A program made the translations under genes and the position numbers. The notes below the pieces were generated by a model. That model ran no database searches. It was given only the letters and a program-made list of their open reading frames with translations, and was not told the origin of the DNA. Of a DNA stretch of 64,000 bases, positions 1 through 14,100 are shown piece by piece (position 1 is the stretch's first letter; each line of letters starts with the position of its first letter). This DNA is from Ascaris suum (taxonomy: Eukaryota > Nematoda > Chromadorea > Rhabditida > Ascarididae). The DNA lies in NCBI GenBank assembly GCA_013433145.1, contig CM024188.1, positions 10,220,345 to 10,284,344 on the forward strand, read 5' to 3'.

Positions 1-443
1 TGCAGTCGTTTTTATTGCACAGTTGGCAGATGTGTGGTAGCAACGAAGGGGTTTCGCAATAGTCAAATGACACACAGAAAACAACCTTCATAGACTTTAC
101 ATGTCTTTCTTCGAGGCATACGAGAAAAAACCCTTTTCATCGTTCGCAAACCCTATCAAATAACTTTGTAACTAGCGCCCATTTGCTCCTATCAGCATTC
201 CTCTTCTTTTGAACTATACCTACAACGCCACTTTATTGTGCTCACACCTGTAAACTGTTCTGTAGGTGAACTCTTCTTGCAAAACTTTCGAACACATTTT
301 CTCTCTTAAGTCTCATTTTTCCGGTCAAGTGCATCGCCCAGCACATAAAAGAATCTTGCTTCACAGACTACCAATTTCTGTATACCTAACGAACAAGATG
401 CCAGTGCATACACTCGAATCTTTACGATGAATGTGTGTTATCC
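1..443. other. Upstream flank of the CLN3 gene, no gene seen
   Basis: No coding exon is recognised here. The stretch is AT-rich and holds only short open frames. It probably contains the 5' flank of the CLN3-like gene that starts at or after 444, and could hide a short 5' exon of it, because the N-terminal end of that gene is the least certain part of its model. Confidence 0.4.
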
Positions 444-3400
444 ATGACGAGAAGTTTAAGTATAATATCTCCTGAGACAGCTGTAATAATTTGCCTGGCA
501 ATACCGCAAGTGTATTTTTGTCGGTGCCTATCGTTCTCCTTGCTAGCAGCGTCACCAAATACGGATAAAGAGGGTACTGATGCTTTACGCATTGTTTCAT
601 CCCTTTTTTCCAGGTGAGTGAATATGAATGGACGGTGGCTGAACGTCAGAGCGCTTACGGCTTTTTGGTATGCTTCTAGCACTTATATTGAGTGCCTTAT
701 TTTCTTTCTGTTGCGTTTCTTGATCTGTGTGCTGTTTCTGAGACTGCCATATGTCGGAAAATTTTACTAATGGTTAATCAATGTTGCTCATGGCCATGCC
801 GGTGGGCACAAAGCAGAATGCATTATGGTGCTCAAGCAATGACAACCCAAAAATTCGGCGAGCCATCGATCAGTAGTTTCCTTGCAAGTTCCAAATTACG
901 ACGCAAATCGTGCACATTGCAGGATAATCGGTTTATGCAACAATTATGCATATGTTATCATGCTCAGTGCTGCAGAGGACATTTTAAGCGAGCAGGAACA
1001 TCTGAACATAACAAACACCGAAAAGGGATGCGAGGTGAATTTACTGCTTTCAGTTCTCCGGGAAATTCATGGTAAATATGCGGGTAGTTCAGCAAAAGGT
1101 AACACTTCCATCCTAATTATTTCCCCTCTTTTATCTGCCTTGAAATTGTCTATAAACAAGGCTGCTTTATATCTTCCGAATGCTGCTTCGACAGTCGCAG
1201 TCAATAGTAGAACTGAAGTGATCAGATATGAAGGGCAGAATGTTCCTCTGCTGACGATGCAAAGTGGTGCGAAAAACTGATAAGTGGGTATATTGGTTAT
1301 ATATCAGTTCTTTAAAATCACCTTATTGACGGATAACGTGTGGTGTTTGATGAGTGATGACAGGTACTGCAAAAGGTAGGATGCAAATGCTGATGACCAA
1401 TGTGGAAAGGCGATCGAGAAGTCTTTTTTAGGAAACGCTAACATCGCGCCATTGCACAACGATTTCGACGGGCGCTGTACTTCTTGCCGACATTCTTCCA
1501 ACTCTTGTCGTCAAAATGACATTCCCTCTATTCATGCAACGAATTCCTTTCGGGTCTGCTTCACAAATATACAATCTTGTTCAATTGCCACCTGGAGAAA
1601 TTTCCACTTCAAATCCACTCGAACAAGTTTTCTTGGCCAATTTGGCCAATTTACACCCACCTTCACCATCATAAAAAGTTATGGATGCACGAAGACGTTC
1701 TAGAGTTCTTCTCGTACCTTGAAATGAGTCAAAACGTTTTAATTTAAATCATAGAATCAAGTAGTAAAACGCGTTAAGCGGTGAACGCTTGCAGTGATTA
1801 TTCACGACGCTAGTAAATTCTTAACTTCGCTTTCGCTATAATAAACCACAGTTCGGAGAGAGTGCCAGCTATATTATGAGGCAAATGGATCAGATGAGCC
1901 TACTCAATGATAGGAAAATTTTCAGCATTCGTCACCTGTTCGTTTGTGTGCTGCAGGCGACGAGTTACCTAATGGTCGCATTTTCCGTAAGCATTCCTAT
2001 GTCTCTTGTTGGTGAGTACCCTTAACGAACACATAAATGTTTTTTTTTTTCACTTCTCTTTAGCCTTTTCCCCCGTTTGTAAATTGAATGTTGGGATGCA
2101 TGTTAAAGATTCATCCGAATCCGTTCGCTTGAGAGCTTTCCTCGTAAAAAAGGTATCATGCAATACCTGCACCTCTTATTCGACAAGAATGAAATACATG
2201 CGGTAACTTGAAATCCTCCAAATGAAGGACCTCAAAGCATGACCTTAAAATGAATCTGATGCAGCCGAAAATATTTTAACGCAAAGAATATAGGCATCAA
2301 TACTGAAAATCCCATTTCTAAAGAACCTGTTTCCAAGTTTCCGATAGAAGCGGGACAATCCGTACTGTTCGCTTTGATCCAGCTTTACGGTTGCTTTTCG
2401 CCTACAGAACAAAACAACCGAAATCTTTCCATTGTTCATTCCCACTCGCAAAATCCGATCGCCACGACCTTGATTCACAGATAGAAGATGAGAATAAATT
2501 AAAAATACCCGGTCGTTGTTCCCAGCGTGCTAAATTCAAACAGCCTTATGATCGATGATGTCCATAAATGTCCATAAATTGTCACAAGCCCATAAACAAA
2601 ATGCCCATAAATGTCCATAAATCGATGACGACCATAAATTGCTTTCCACCGTTGGAAGAACGGCTTTCAGATGTAAATGCTCCTCAAAGATTGATAAGCC
2701 TCGTGGAAGATGAAGAATTATAGTTTTCGTGCAACTTGGATGATTTGTCAAACAATTATTGCCTAATCAGTAGGCAGCTTGGGACATTTGGAGGGAACTG
2801 TGATTTGGTTCTAGGGCAATTCTTCTTGGGTACTCTTCCCAAGCATCGTAGAACTGCGCCAAGCTCATGGTTCCTGTATAAGCTCCAATAATCGCTTTTT
2901 GGCTGCACCTAGCATTACAAGATTAGTAAAATTTTGTAAGCCCTTGCCTTGCATATTAAGAACGTTAAAGTATAAATGGAATAAAAGGAAACTGAACATG
3001 TAATGGCTCGTTGTGGAAAAGCCACGGTGGACGGAAATAATGAAATAACGCTTTATGAACATTTAACCCGGAAGAGTATCAGTGATAAACCCGAAAGGAA
3101 AAGATAGATCCAAGTATTCCTGCGAGGGTTCAAGCAAAAAGAGTAGCTAAGTTTTTTTTTTTTTAAATCGATGCAAGCCTAGCCAATATTGCTGATCAAT
3201 GGGAGTTGCAGAAGATCAGATTTAAAATCTTACTCGCAAGCACAATGCTACTGCACTTAATTTACCGACTTGAATGTCATAATATAATGAAATAGGCGCG
3301 TTCGTTGTTTGCAGGTTAAAATGAAATAAATTTATTACTGCAAATGACTGGTAATACGCTCAGTATTTAATCAAAGACTATTCTTACTCTCACAAAGCTG

Positions 3401-6400
3401 GCTTCATTTATACCAATGCCTCATACCGCATCATTTGTATCAAGGCTCCTAATTTGTGCTTAGAGGCATACTTTAAATGTTCCTTTTTAACTTAAGAAGC
3501 TAAACTGGCTGAAAAACAGAAACGGGAAAAAGCACTACAAAGTTGTAGTATTACAAGTTATGCTACTACCAACTACTAAGTACTACTTGGGGCCATCCCT
3601 TACTTAGCCTACTCTCCTATATCTGCCATTTGCAACCGAGTAGCTATAAAACCGGAGCCATCATCATCTGACGCTTGCCTAAATATATTCATATCAGCTT
3701 ATCTTCCCACACCGCCTTAGTTTGAGGAAAGTTTATTCAGTACTGGTCGCAGTCATGTTTTATGCAAACGAATGTTACTTTTCTAAGACATATGCATTAA
3801 ACTATAATGACCGAGACAATCTTCAGCAATAGAACATTTTTATGGTACTTCGAAAGCATCAAGAAACATTAGTCGCTTTTATTATGACAAGCAGCTCATG
3901 CCTGAGTGCAAAAATTTCCATCTGCTAGACTATATTGAGGAATTAGTGCGAGTTTGGCCAAATCATAATACAAGCCACTAGTAAATTTCTGTTTCCATCC
4001 ACATTTGATAAATAGATATAGACAGATATTAAATGAAGCTAGACGTTCTATCATGTCTTCTCATTCAGGCGTTATTTTCGCAAGTCTTGGATCTGGTCTT
4101 GGTGAAATTACCTACCTCTCACTGACGCCTTTCTTCGGCAGGTTGGTTCATTTATCTGATCTTTTAAAATATTCTTTCGGCCGTTTCGCATCAAAATCAC
4201 AGAATGTTATCGTTTGCGAAAATATCTGCAAAACACCTCAGAAAGAAAAACTCAAACCAACATTTTTGAACAAAGGAACTGAAATTACTGAAAGCATAAA
4301 AGCAGGAATGCTTTCCTGGCCTGAGTCTAAGAAACAATTACATAAACGTAGTCTATGAGACTGGGCGTTAACGATGCTATCAGGTTAGTCAGTGCAGGAT
4401 GGTACCCAGATGAAGGGGGAGGAGATGCTATCAAGAGAGCTGGCGTAGTAGAAGGAATGCTTCTTCAGTAGAAGCAGAAAATAGTTCTTTCCAAAGCGCG
4501 GACTTTGTTAAAGGAAGTAATTGTTGAAGGTATAAGGAAGACTATACCTACTGCGCACGACCATTGCTTTAATTGCTCATCTGCAGCCGTCTGAGTTTAG
4601 CGCAGGATCATCGATCAGCAGCAGACTGTATAACCTTTATTTTGTATGCAGCACCTAAAAAAATGAGCAGTGAAGCATGAAAATGCATGCTTCTCTGTGC
4701 TAGACTTTGATTTTGAACGGTGCTTGCTGCTTTTGAAGGTTTGTATACAAACGCCCTATCTAAGCATAACTGCAGTTGACATCAAACATTCCTAGGCAAA
4801 ATGTTTTCTATGACAGCCGATGATTTTTTTGCCAGCCGCATCTTTTTACTGTCAGTGCTTTCGGCAACTGTGACATCTCAGATGGCTTCAAGTAAACCGC
4901 AGCAAGTCCTTCTTGTTAGCCTATCATTCTAACCTTTCTTTTAGTGTGATCTATTATTACTAACGCCGATAGCATTTCGCTTATGCTAAGCTGCTAATTT
5001 TTGAGTCAAGAGTCGTGAAAAAACTTTTTTGCTTTGTTAAGCGCTCACACCAATGTTTTCTAACGTTTGTTTTAACTCGTGCTCATCTTGATCAAACTGA
5101 AACATGATCAGGCTAAAATATTTTTAATCAATGACTCAACTAGCTGGTTTTTTGATACGTGAAAACCGTGGTGATTAACAGGAATGCGATAGCGGCATGG
5201 TCTTCGGGCACTGGTGGAGCTGGTGTTATAGGGGCGCTGTCGTATGCAGGCCTCACAGAACCGAAATTAGCGAACCTCTCGCCGAAAGCAGCGTTGCTTG
5301 TCATGCTGGTCGTGCCTGCGATTTTTGCCTCAGCGTAATTCTCTGTCTTACTCTTACCTGAACGCTCACTCCTCGAAGCATTATCGAAAAATTTAAAAAG
5401 CTGTGGGCATTTTGGATCAATGTATGCCCTCCGCGTTTACTATAGCTTCTCGTATGGAAGTAAAGGCAGTTCGTAGGCTTCAGCTGGTTAAATTCAGTGG
5501 TATGAAGTCCTTGAGCTTAGATTCAGGTTACGGCTTGGACTTAAGGTTAAATTCGGCAAGTTGAATTAAACAAAATTTTCTTATTTAATCGTACGAAGGA
5601 AATCCACAACAGAATAAACATGACTATCCAATGAACGAAAAACTCTTCGTGCCACTGCCACTAGTCGTTCGACATGGAAAGAAAACTGCTAACGCTTGAT
5701 GAAATTACTGTCTTCTCTAAGCAAAATTGATAGCGATAATGATAAATGCGACAAGTCACGCTTACGAGTGGAAGTAATAGTGGATAATAACGACAGATTT
5801 CACAAATAACAATAGATAAAGTTTTCAGATTATGCCATTTTCTCGATGTGCACGTAAGGAAGTAGAACAAGCAATGGTATCGCTCTAACAAGCAGTTCCA
5901 CATCGAGAAACATGAAAGGCACATATTATAATTTAATATTCGCCAATTTCTGCACGCTTCTTTCCAATACACGGTCGTAGCGAGAGCACTTTCACACACC
6001 GTACCTTCGAAAACGACACCGAAAATAGTATTTTAAGGTACTGGCTACTGCTTAGCATACCTGAATCCGTATACCAAGTGAAAGTGTTCGACCCACGTTC
6101 ATGGATAGTACCCTCATCACATTTGGTGCGTCGGAAATCTGTTGTGGTCGATAAATCTGTCAATGAAGTGATGACAAGTGATGCCTGGAAACTCGAGTCT
6201 AGCGCCGAAGTGGAGAAGGCAGCAAAGGGCGACGAGAAAAGAAAGATGCGAAGCTATTCGTCGGCTATCAAGGACGGTACACTTAAACAGCGACAGCTCA
6301 GCTTTACTGAAAAACTCCTCACTATTATCGTAAGTGATAAGAGCTAACATTTGAGATACGATAATCAAATGCGCCATTAGCGTAGATTTGAACCCTAAGT

Positions 6401-9400
6401 AGCCGTCTTACAAGGGAAGAGGTTACGCAGCTACCTTAGGGGTGCGTCAGTGGTCAACGAGTGGTTGAAGGAAGCAGAAAGGAGATGGAAATAACATTTG
6501 TCATCAATTACAGCAACGTCTGACACGACGATTAGGTGGTGCTAAATTCGCACCTTCTCATGTTCCCAGAGAGCAGCATTTTCAGGCGGTAATCTAAGTG
6601 AATAGATAAGCCGTTGTTGACTCTAACATCAAACTATGGTTCAATAATGTGCAGTTTTGCCACGTTGAACAATTCTGTCGCACCGAGAGGAGATGAAGAG
6701 GAGCCTTTTAGTTGGCATGAAGTCGAGACGAAACTAGAAGATGATACACCGCCTTTTGCGAAAGGGAAAATTCTAGGCTAGCAACAAGAGGTGTCGTGTT
6801 TTGTGACCCCAGCCTATCGAATTGCTCAATCAGTTTACGAAAAACACTTGCATACTGATATACGCTGCTCTCTGAGGTATATTTTTATCACTATTTCCAC
6901 GTTGAACTTCCAACTATTCTATATGATAGTTTAAAGAAATTAAATATGAAAAAATAATTGCAGCCACTATTGAAGTTTATGATCCCATTAATGCTCGTCT
7001 ATCTGGGTGAGTATCTCATCAATCAAGGAATTGTACAATTAATAATATTCAAATGTGCCGGTAGTTTCGGTCTTTCGAGATCGAGCCAATATCGATGGTA
7101 TCAGGTCAGTCGAATAGCAATTTACTACGGCTTCTCAGTTCCGAACACTCAAAAACAGCACAAACGCCTATTAACTTTCAAGCCAAAATAGTTCATAATC
7201 GAATCATGAGTTCGACTTGCATTCTAACATGAAGAAAGGTCACATTTAAGAAGCAAAATAATCTAACCTCCAACGAAAACTACACTCTCAGTGATCAAGG
7301 GGAGGCTACCATTTGAATGAAGGCTCATGCTTTTTGGAGTTCATTTTATAGGAAAATAGAATCTACAAGCAGTGACAAAAACCCTCCCATAATTTTACAA
7401 TAGCATGTAGCATGGCCTAAAAATCTCCTTCATATTCAAAAAAGTTTATGCTTTATGAGGTTTGGAACAGTTCTGTCTATATTATTCCGGAGGGCTGTGA
7501 TTCTTGTAATGAAGTCATTTGAGCTGTGTTAGCTATCCTTCTTCTAGCTTATCATCCTTCATGAACAACTTACGAGAAAAATGCACAACTTGCTCGCTAT
7601 AGCTGCCTAGGCTAACTAACGTGTCATATGTTTAGATGACACAGTAATTCTCATACTTTTCAGGTGCTCTATCAAGTAGGAGTATTTATTTCGCGCTCAT
7701 CTATAAACCTCATTCGGTTACCTTATTTCGTACTTGTGCTCTTGCCGATTTTGCAGGTTTTTTTTCTCTGAATTTTGCTTCCAATTGCGATTTTGGTGCA
7801 ACCAAAATACGTCCTGGTTATGAAAACCGAAAAAAGACGTTTTTTAAAATGGTGGAAAAGGGCAATCAATCCCATTGCAATGGCCAACGCCAAAGAGTGC
7901 AAAAGCAGATCTAGGCCAATGTCATCGCTATTTGAATGCTTTGACAATCAAAGCACAGAAATAAAACTGCATTTAGAAAAACTCAAGAAGAACAAAGTAG
8001 AGGTAGTGCTAGAAGATATCAGATAATCAAATGAAATAAGACGATTTTTATGGAATCATTTGAAGACTTCCTGAAGAAATGAATATCCGATTAGAAAACA
8101 AAAGCGAATTGTTTCAGTACCCAGGCATTCATAAGTATTAAGCATGTAAAAGTGCATCATTTCATTCATAAGAAGCAGTAACTGTGACGCTGGTCGAGAA
8201 AGAGCGATATGGGGTTCTGCTGACTGTTTATATTAGGGCAACCGAAGGCTTACAAAGAGGAAGAGAGGGAGGGCAAGGCGAAGCACAACAACAACCGGTT
8301 TAGTCGTCAGTCGCACAGTCGCTGAGAGAATCTCGAGCAACTCGAAACTCGTCTTAAACTCTGATGTGGCAAAATTCATAAATTTCAGTTGCTAAATGCA
8401 GTGCTGTTCTTTTTGGACGCATTGTATTTCTTCATTCCGCATATCGGTATAATTTTCACGCTTATTCTTTTCGAAGGTCTCTTCGGTGGCTCCTCATATG
8501 TCAACACTTTCGATCACATTCACAACTACGTAAGCTGCATATCAATATCACGAATTTTCCATGTAAATTAAATATTATACACTTATTTTATCAGAAAATA
8601 TGAATATCAGAGTACTGCTCAGTTGTGCCATGCAACTAGATGCAATTTTCTTCCCACGTGGGTTAAAAATTTGAGGACGGAGCCAATTAATCGCAATAGG
8701 GGCACTCTTGTTGCGATTTTAGCCTTCAGATCAACCTACTCCTTACAAATACTTGACCTCGTTTACGCCGTAATTTAGAATTAACATAAGAGCATTAAGT
8801 TTTTATACACGTGAAACATCAGCATCGCTAATCTCCGTAAGCACTCATGTGGCATATGCTGACTATAAACATAACATAATTCTATGACTGTATTTTAACT
8901 GCGAGTTTTTAGCTTCATGCCTTAACATACAGAAACGCTCATGAGATTCCGTTTATAAGCAAACTTGCGGGCATTTTTCCTTGCCGGTATATTCTTTCGG
9001 TAAAAACGATGAGGTGATCTCCAACAGCTTAGAAATCTCTCCGTCCAATCGCTAGCAATCTTTAGCGCATCAGAAGCAATTTCGAGTTGCTATCTCAGCT
9101 TCTATCAGCAGCCTAGAAACGAATTTACAACACCCTCAGGACATGGCAGATGCAAAGTGAGCAGAAGTCGACAAGAACAGAAGGCGAGATGCTATTCCAC
9201 AAGACCGTAAGAGTCGATGAAATGATCTGTTCTTCTACAGCATTCGTGTACATTTGCAACATCTCATGCAGCGGTTTCCACGTGATGTTATATAAATCCT
9301 CGACGATACGCACCCATAAACATTACTCTGCATTTGATGGCACCTTTCAGTTCAGGAAGCACTAGCTGTTGAAAACGTTGACCCCGTTCGTAATACTACA

Positions 9401-9548
9401 AGCTATGTTGTTTTAGGTGGCACCCGACGTGCGCGAATACGCGTTATCTGTTGGCTCGTTAGGAGACTCGGTTGGAATCGTGATCGCTGGATTCACGTCG
9501 ATCCCTTTACATAATTATGTCTGTGGAACACCACTACCGTCGAACTAG
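444..9548 (+). CDS. cln-3: CLN3/battenin-like lysosomal membrane protein, 11 exons
   Basis: Polytopic membrane protein of the CLN3 (battenin) family, which in animals acts in the lysosomal membrane. Its loss in humans causes juvenile Batten disease. Exons with matching phases: 444-613, 923-1034, 1432-1553, 1926-2011, 4069-4141, 5182-5334, 6038-6329, 6964-7104, 7664-7756, 8389-8529, 9417-9548; 504 codons (human CLN3 has 438). Family blocks seen in order: [19 protein letters not shown] (from 60), [78 protein letters not shown], and a C-terminal [19 protein letters not shown]. Residues 240-336 (exon 7) form a charged loop, longer than in human CLN3. The C-terminus ends CGTPLPSN and has no CxxX-type end. 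Exons 2 to 11 are strong. The first exon and the ATG at 444 are the best phase-compatible choice but lack family similarity, so the true start may lie elsewhere. Confidence 0.9.
2560..2640. repeat. Degenerate CCATAAA tandem repeat in a CLN3 intron
   Basis: Inside intron 4 of the CLN3-like gene the heptamer CCATAAA, often within TGTCCATAAA, recurs six times in about 80 bases with irregular spacing. It looks like a decayed minisatellite. No function is suggested. Confidence 0.7.
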
Positions 9549-11122
9549 GTGGCTGTTAGATTTCTGCGACGGTGGCAAGGATCACTACACAAACACTATC
9601 GCTGAAGCAGACGGTGTGGAATCAGTTTCTGAGATGTGCAACTTGTGTTCGTTTGCTGAAACAGTGCTACGGTTCACTACAAAGAATCAACCATGGGGTG
9701 TGAATTGAACCATTACAAATTACCTGGTTTAATTAGTCCTCCACTACGATGCAAAGTAAGCTGCTGCATGCGTGGGTGAAAAGGATGCCGGCAGATGGCG
9801 CGATATTAACACCAACTGGTCGGGTGCTTATGAGCGATAAAAATGGAAACGTAACGTTCCAAATGAAAAAATGTAGAAGGCAGTTGAATGGGTTTTCACA
9901 GCTGGAAAAACTGAACAACAAAAGGCCATCATCAGACTTATAATGCTGTATCAAATGAAATGAATTTCAATACAATGGGACCCCAAGCTCGCAAATTCTC
10001 AAAAATTGCTCAGCATTCTCAAGCAGTTTTATGTGAATACGACATGGGGCAATAGCCCGAATCATGTAAAAAAGTTTTGCAAGAAAAACAAGCATTTCCC
10101 AACCCTCCAACCCCCGCCGAGATCTCTTAGCTCCGAATATCACCCCCTCCTCCGCGCTGTATCTTCAGGAAGAAACCTCCGCGATTGAATCCCGCAGGCG
10201 TAAAAAGCTTCCTCGCCTGCGCTGCGATGTCATTCATCACAAAGCATAGCGGAGGAATCATCGTTTCAAATAACAGCACAGCCCCGAGCAGTACCTTTTT
10301 GCAAACTAGTTAATGCGAACGAGAATGGCTCGTGACCCCAATTACAATCTTTTTATTTCAAACAATCACACTATATCGTCATCCATCAAGAAGATTGTTA
10401 AGCTCTGCAACAAAAAATTTTTAAAGGTGAAGTTCGCAGCAAACCACAACCGCCTGCTCTAGCACGTCATCTTTCCCTATGGACCAAGTCAATCAGCGAG
10501 TCAAACAAGTACTTGAGGCAATCAGCGATCGGAAACTCGGCCCGTTCCAAGGACCAACGAATCCCAACTCTAGTCTTCCAATCTCCTGCTATTCCGAGAT
10601 CTGCCGTCGAGAGGAATGACAGATATTTTTCCCATAAAAGAAACTTTCTCCAAACTGATTATAACATTTAACGGATCCGTCATGCCGAAACAAGGTTTAA
10701 AAAACAAAGTTTGAAAGTTCTCACGCGGTAGGAACACAATTTTTCAGCATTTAGGATCATCAAATCTTCCATCTCAGCAAAATTTATGCTTCAAAGATCG
10801 AATTTCGGATAAAATGATCGGTGAACTTCAAATTCAGTTCTGAAGACTTTAGTGCTAATATTGAGGGTTTTTTTTTTTCAAAGCAGGAAAAGTAAAACAT
10901 TAGTTTGCTTCTGTTATTGAAATGCGAATTCACACAACTCTAGAATCTTCAGAAATGATTTTTTAAAGGCATGAAGGCTACGCTAAGGCACGCATAACAA
11001 CTCTTAGACATACTTGAAAGAGAATGCAGAATCCAGTTTCCACACAATTACGCGGAACACTACAGTTTAAAAGCGAGGCGAAAATTATTTGAGCTAGTTA
11101 GTACGAAATGTCCCGAGATGCA
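9549..11122. other. Convergent intergenic gap between the CLN3 and M20 genes
   Basis: The stop codons of the + strand CLN3 gene (9548) and the - strand M20 gene (11123) face each other across this 1.6 kb. It must hold both 3' untranslated regions and polyadenylation sites. No clear AATAAA was picked out close to either stop. Short open frames here resemble no family I know. Confidence 0.5.
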
Positions 11123-14100
11123 TTACCTGGCAGTACCGAGCAATGTATGCTTACAAATATCCACATGGATTTCGACCGCTTTTCTGAGGTCTTCAATGAG
11201 AATATGTTCATCGGCTGAATGTGCGGTTGTTATCGAGCCCGCACCGAACAGATAAGCTCCTTTGAGTTTGTTGCGAGCGATAAAATACGGCAAATCAGTG
11301 TTGAACGCAACCACACTCGATTCGTATGGCGGTGGCGGCTCTGAAGTTGACGTTCACTTAAAGCACTTCGGTAATTCCCGAGAATACCTAATTATAATCC
11401 CAGCTTATCCGATGAAGCAACTGATCATTACTCTTTTTCCGCAGTCGCACCTTAAAGATACGCCAGCATAACCTCAGCAACATTTCAAAAAATAAAAACG
11501 CACTCATAATCGTAATAAATAGTACAGAAATCTTCGCTGAACGTTGGGTTCAGAAAATCGCTAGAATTCGTCATTTCCTTCATCCTTTGAGAGATGAAAC
11601 CGTGATCAGAATACAATGAAAAAAAGTTACCTGTAAGTCGAACAGGTTCGTTCTTTCCATACGACTGGTCGATTTCAGCGCGCCCTGCGACAATCTCGTT
11701 CAGCTGGTTGAGGATATCGGCAGTAGAGGTAGTGACACGGAAAAACATTGAAGCTGATGCATTCTCAGCTAGTGCATTTAAGGCTTGTCCACCCGATATA
11801 AAGCCTATATTGACGGTCGTCTTTCCTGAATTATTAGTCCTCACTTTGGCGTTAAGTCAACAGAACATTCACTACCACGCACCGTTAACGCACACCTTTC
11901 GCCCATATAATTCCGCTTTATGCATCAAACTCTCAGCACTGACGAGTAAACGCAGACGCGAAAACATATACAAGGGTGAACTAGAAAACCTTCAAGAGAT
12001 AATATAGGAAATATTTTTGAAAAACGACTAATCAATCAAAACATTTTGTGCGCAACTTCAACGAAACTCGATAATTTATATTTATTATCAATTTTATGTA
12101 AGATAAGAATATTGACCGATACCTAAAGATTCGTCGGCAGGCCATTTATGCGAGCGAATCTCTTGCAATATATCCAACAATTTATCGATGGCACTTTCTC
12201 CCAAATGCGGATAACCGGAATGAGCCGCCTTACCGTGCACCTTCAGAACAACCTGAAGCATCAAAAATTCTATTTTCTTTAAATATTCGCTATTTCACTT
12301 CACTTTTTATATTTACTTTTAAAATGGCATTTTATTCTCGTCTGATTATAATTCTTCAGATTCATCCGATAAAAAGCAAAGAGAAAAAAACGATTCATTA
12401 TATCGAAACAACGCACTTCGGAAGCAATAGAAACACGTCGAGATCGCTGAGACAGTAATCAGTGCTATCCATCCACAAAAAAAACGTAAATACACTTCGA
12501 CTCTATACTGAATAAATCTTCCATCTATTGCTGTTCTAATAAAGCAGCAACAATATCGCAGCAATGTTGGAGAGTATACGAATCACCGACTCAGTGTTAT
12601 TGACAGCGCTTCTGTTTTCGTAGTTGCTTTCTGACATGTCGTGCAGTGCCACCAAGACTCCGCCGACTTCTCAGATCTTCATAAGGAACTTAGAATGTGT
12701 TTTCGATATGTTCCCATGTGCCCACTTAGAGTCCTTCTTTATCTTCCAGTTTTAACTGGTGGTCGCTATGGAACATACCTATAGAGCTCGGTACTGTAGC
12801 CCACTGTAGTGCCCCTCACCATTGAATGCATATTCTGATAACACTTATGCATTTGAGCGAGGCAAATGCATCAATTTCAAATCTCTCGAATGTCGACAGT
12901 GCACCATGGCAAGCCCGGATAAAACGCAACGCATTCGAGCCGTAGGGTGGCAGAGGTAAAGGATGACAAAATCTTCTTTACACATAGAATACTCGTGGGT
13001 ATTCACCTTCACAGCTACCTTTCAATTTTTCCGAGTTTCATAAAATAAGTCGTTTCCAAATATATACTATGAGCATCTGATAGTATATACAACTGAACTA
13101 TTTTTGTCACAAAATCGACAGACAATTCTGTAATTCGGCGTGTGGTTTTTATGGTCTCTATAGAAAGTACTCTAGAAAATAAAACTTAAACGGTGTTTGC
13201 AAACGACGTAAAGGCAAAACAACCACCACCTATAACGTATGTACACATGTGTATGCCAGCGTTTTCTTCAACATTCAAGTCTAGTAAGGTATGAATGGAC
13301 CACCATTATGGCAATAGTGGATCATGTGCTATCTCATTTGCACATCTTATGCGGAAGAATGTGCTAACCATTCAAAACGTGTGGAAAAACTAATAGAGAA
13401 ATAGAAAATAAAGTAAATAAAAAAACAGAAAGCAAACAAGCAAATATTATGAAGTGTAAATACGTCAATTCTACATTTAGAACCACTGCAATCTTCTTTG
13501 CCGCTTATAACAAACAGTTGCTGTGTGCAGTTCGGAAGCAGCTAAATCCTTATTTCATCGACGTCGTCTTATAAAAAGGGCATATGAATCCTAAACGATC
13601 TGGCAAGTCCATTCAAGGGGATTTAAACATATTTAGGTGGAAATAATTCTTGCTTTTTTTGAACTGTTCACACCGCATTACTACCCGCTCTCAAGCAGAT
13701 TTGCTCATATGCTCATGCAACAAACTCAATAGGAATCAAACACCAAAATATGGAAATGGAGTCAATTTAGGCTTCAAAGTATAGCGTGCCACATTCTTCC
13801 CCTGGTATAACACGTAACATAACAGTACAACCAAAGACTACATGGCAATCACTAAAGTAAAACAACGAGTGGCGCCAACATGTGTAGTCAATCGTTAACC
13901 ATATCTGCACATAACATTCCCAAGACATCCTGGCATCGTTGTTTTATACCGAGGCAATCAAGCACCAAAAATGCAGCACAAGGCTGAGGGTTTCCTTTCA
14001 CACAGACAAGTTTCGTGGACCAGATTCGATGTAGGGAGAGCTAGTTATAAATTAGTAAGTATTACGCAATTAACTCCTAAGCAGTGTTAAACATTATAGC

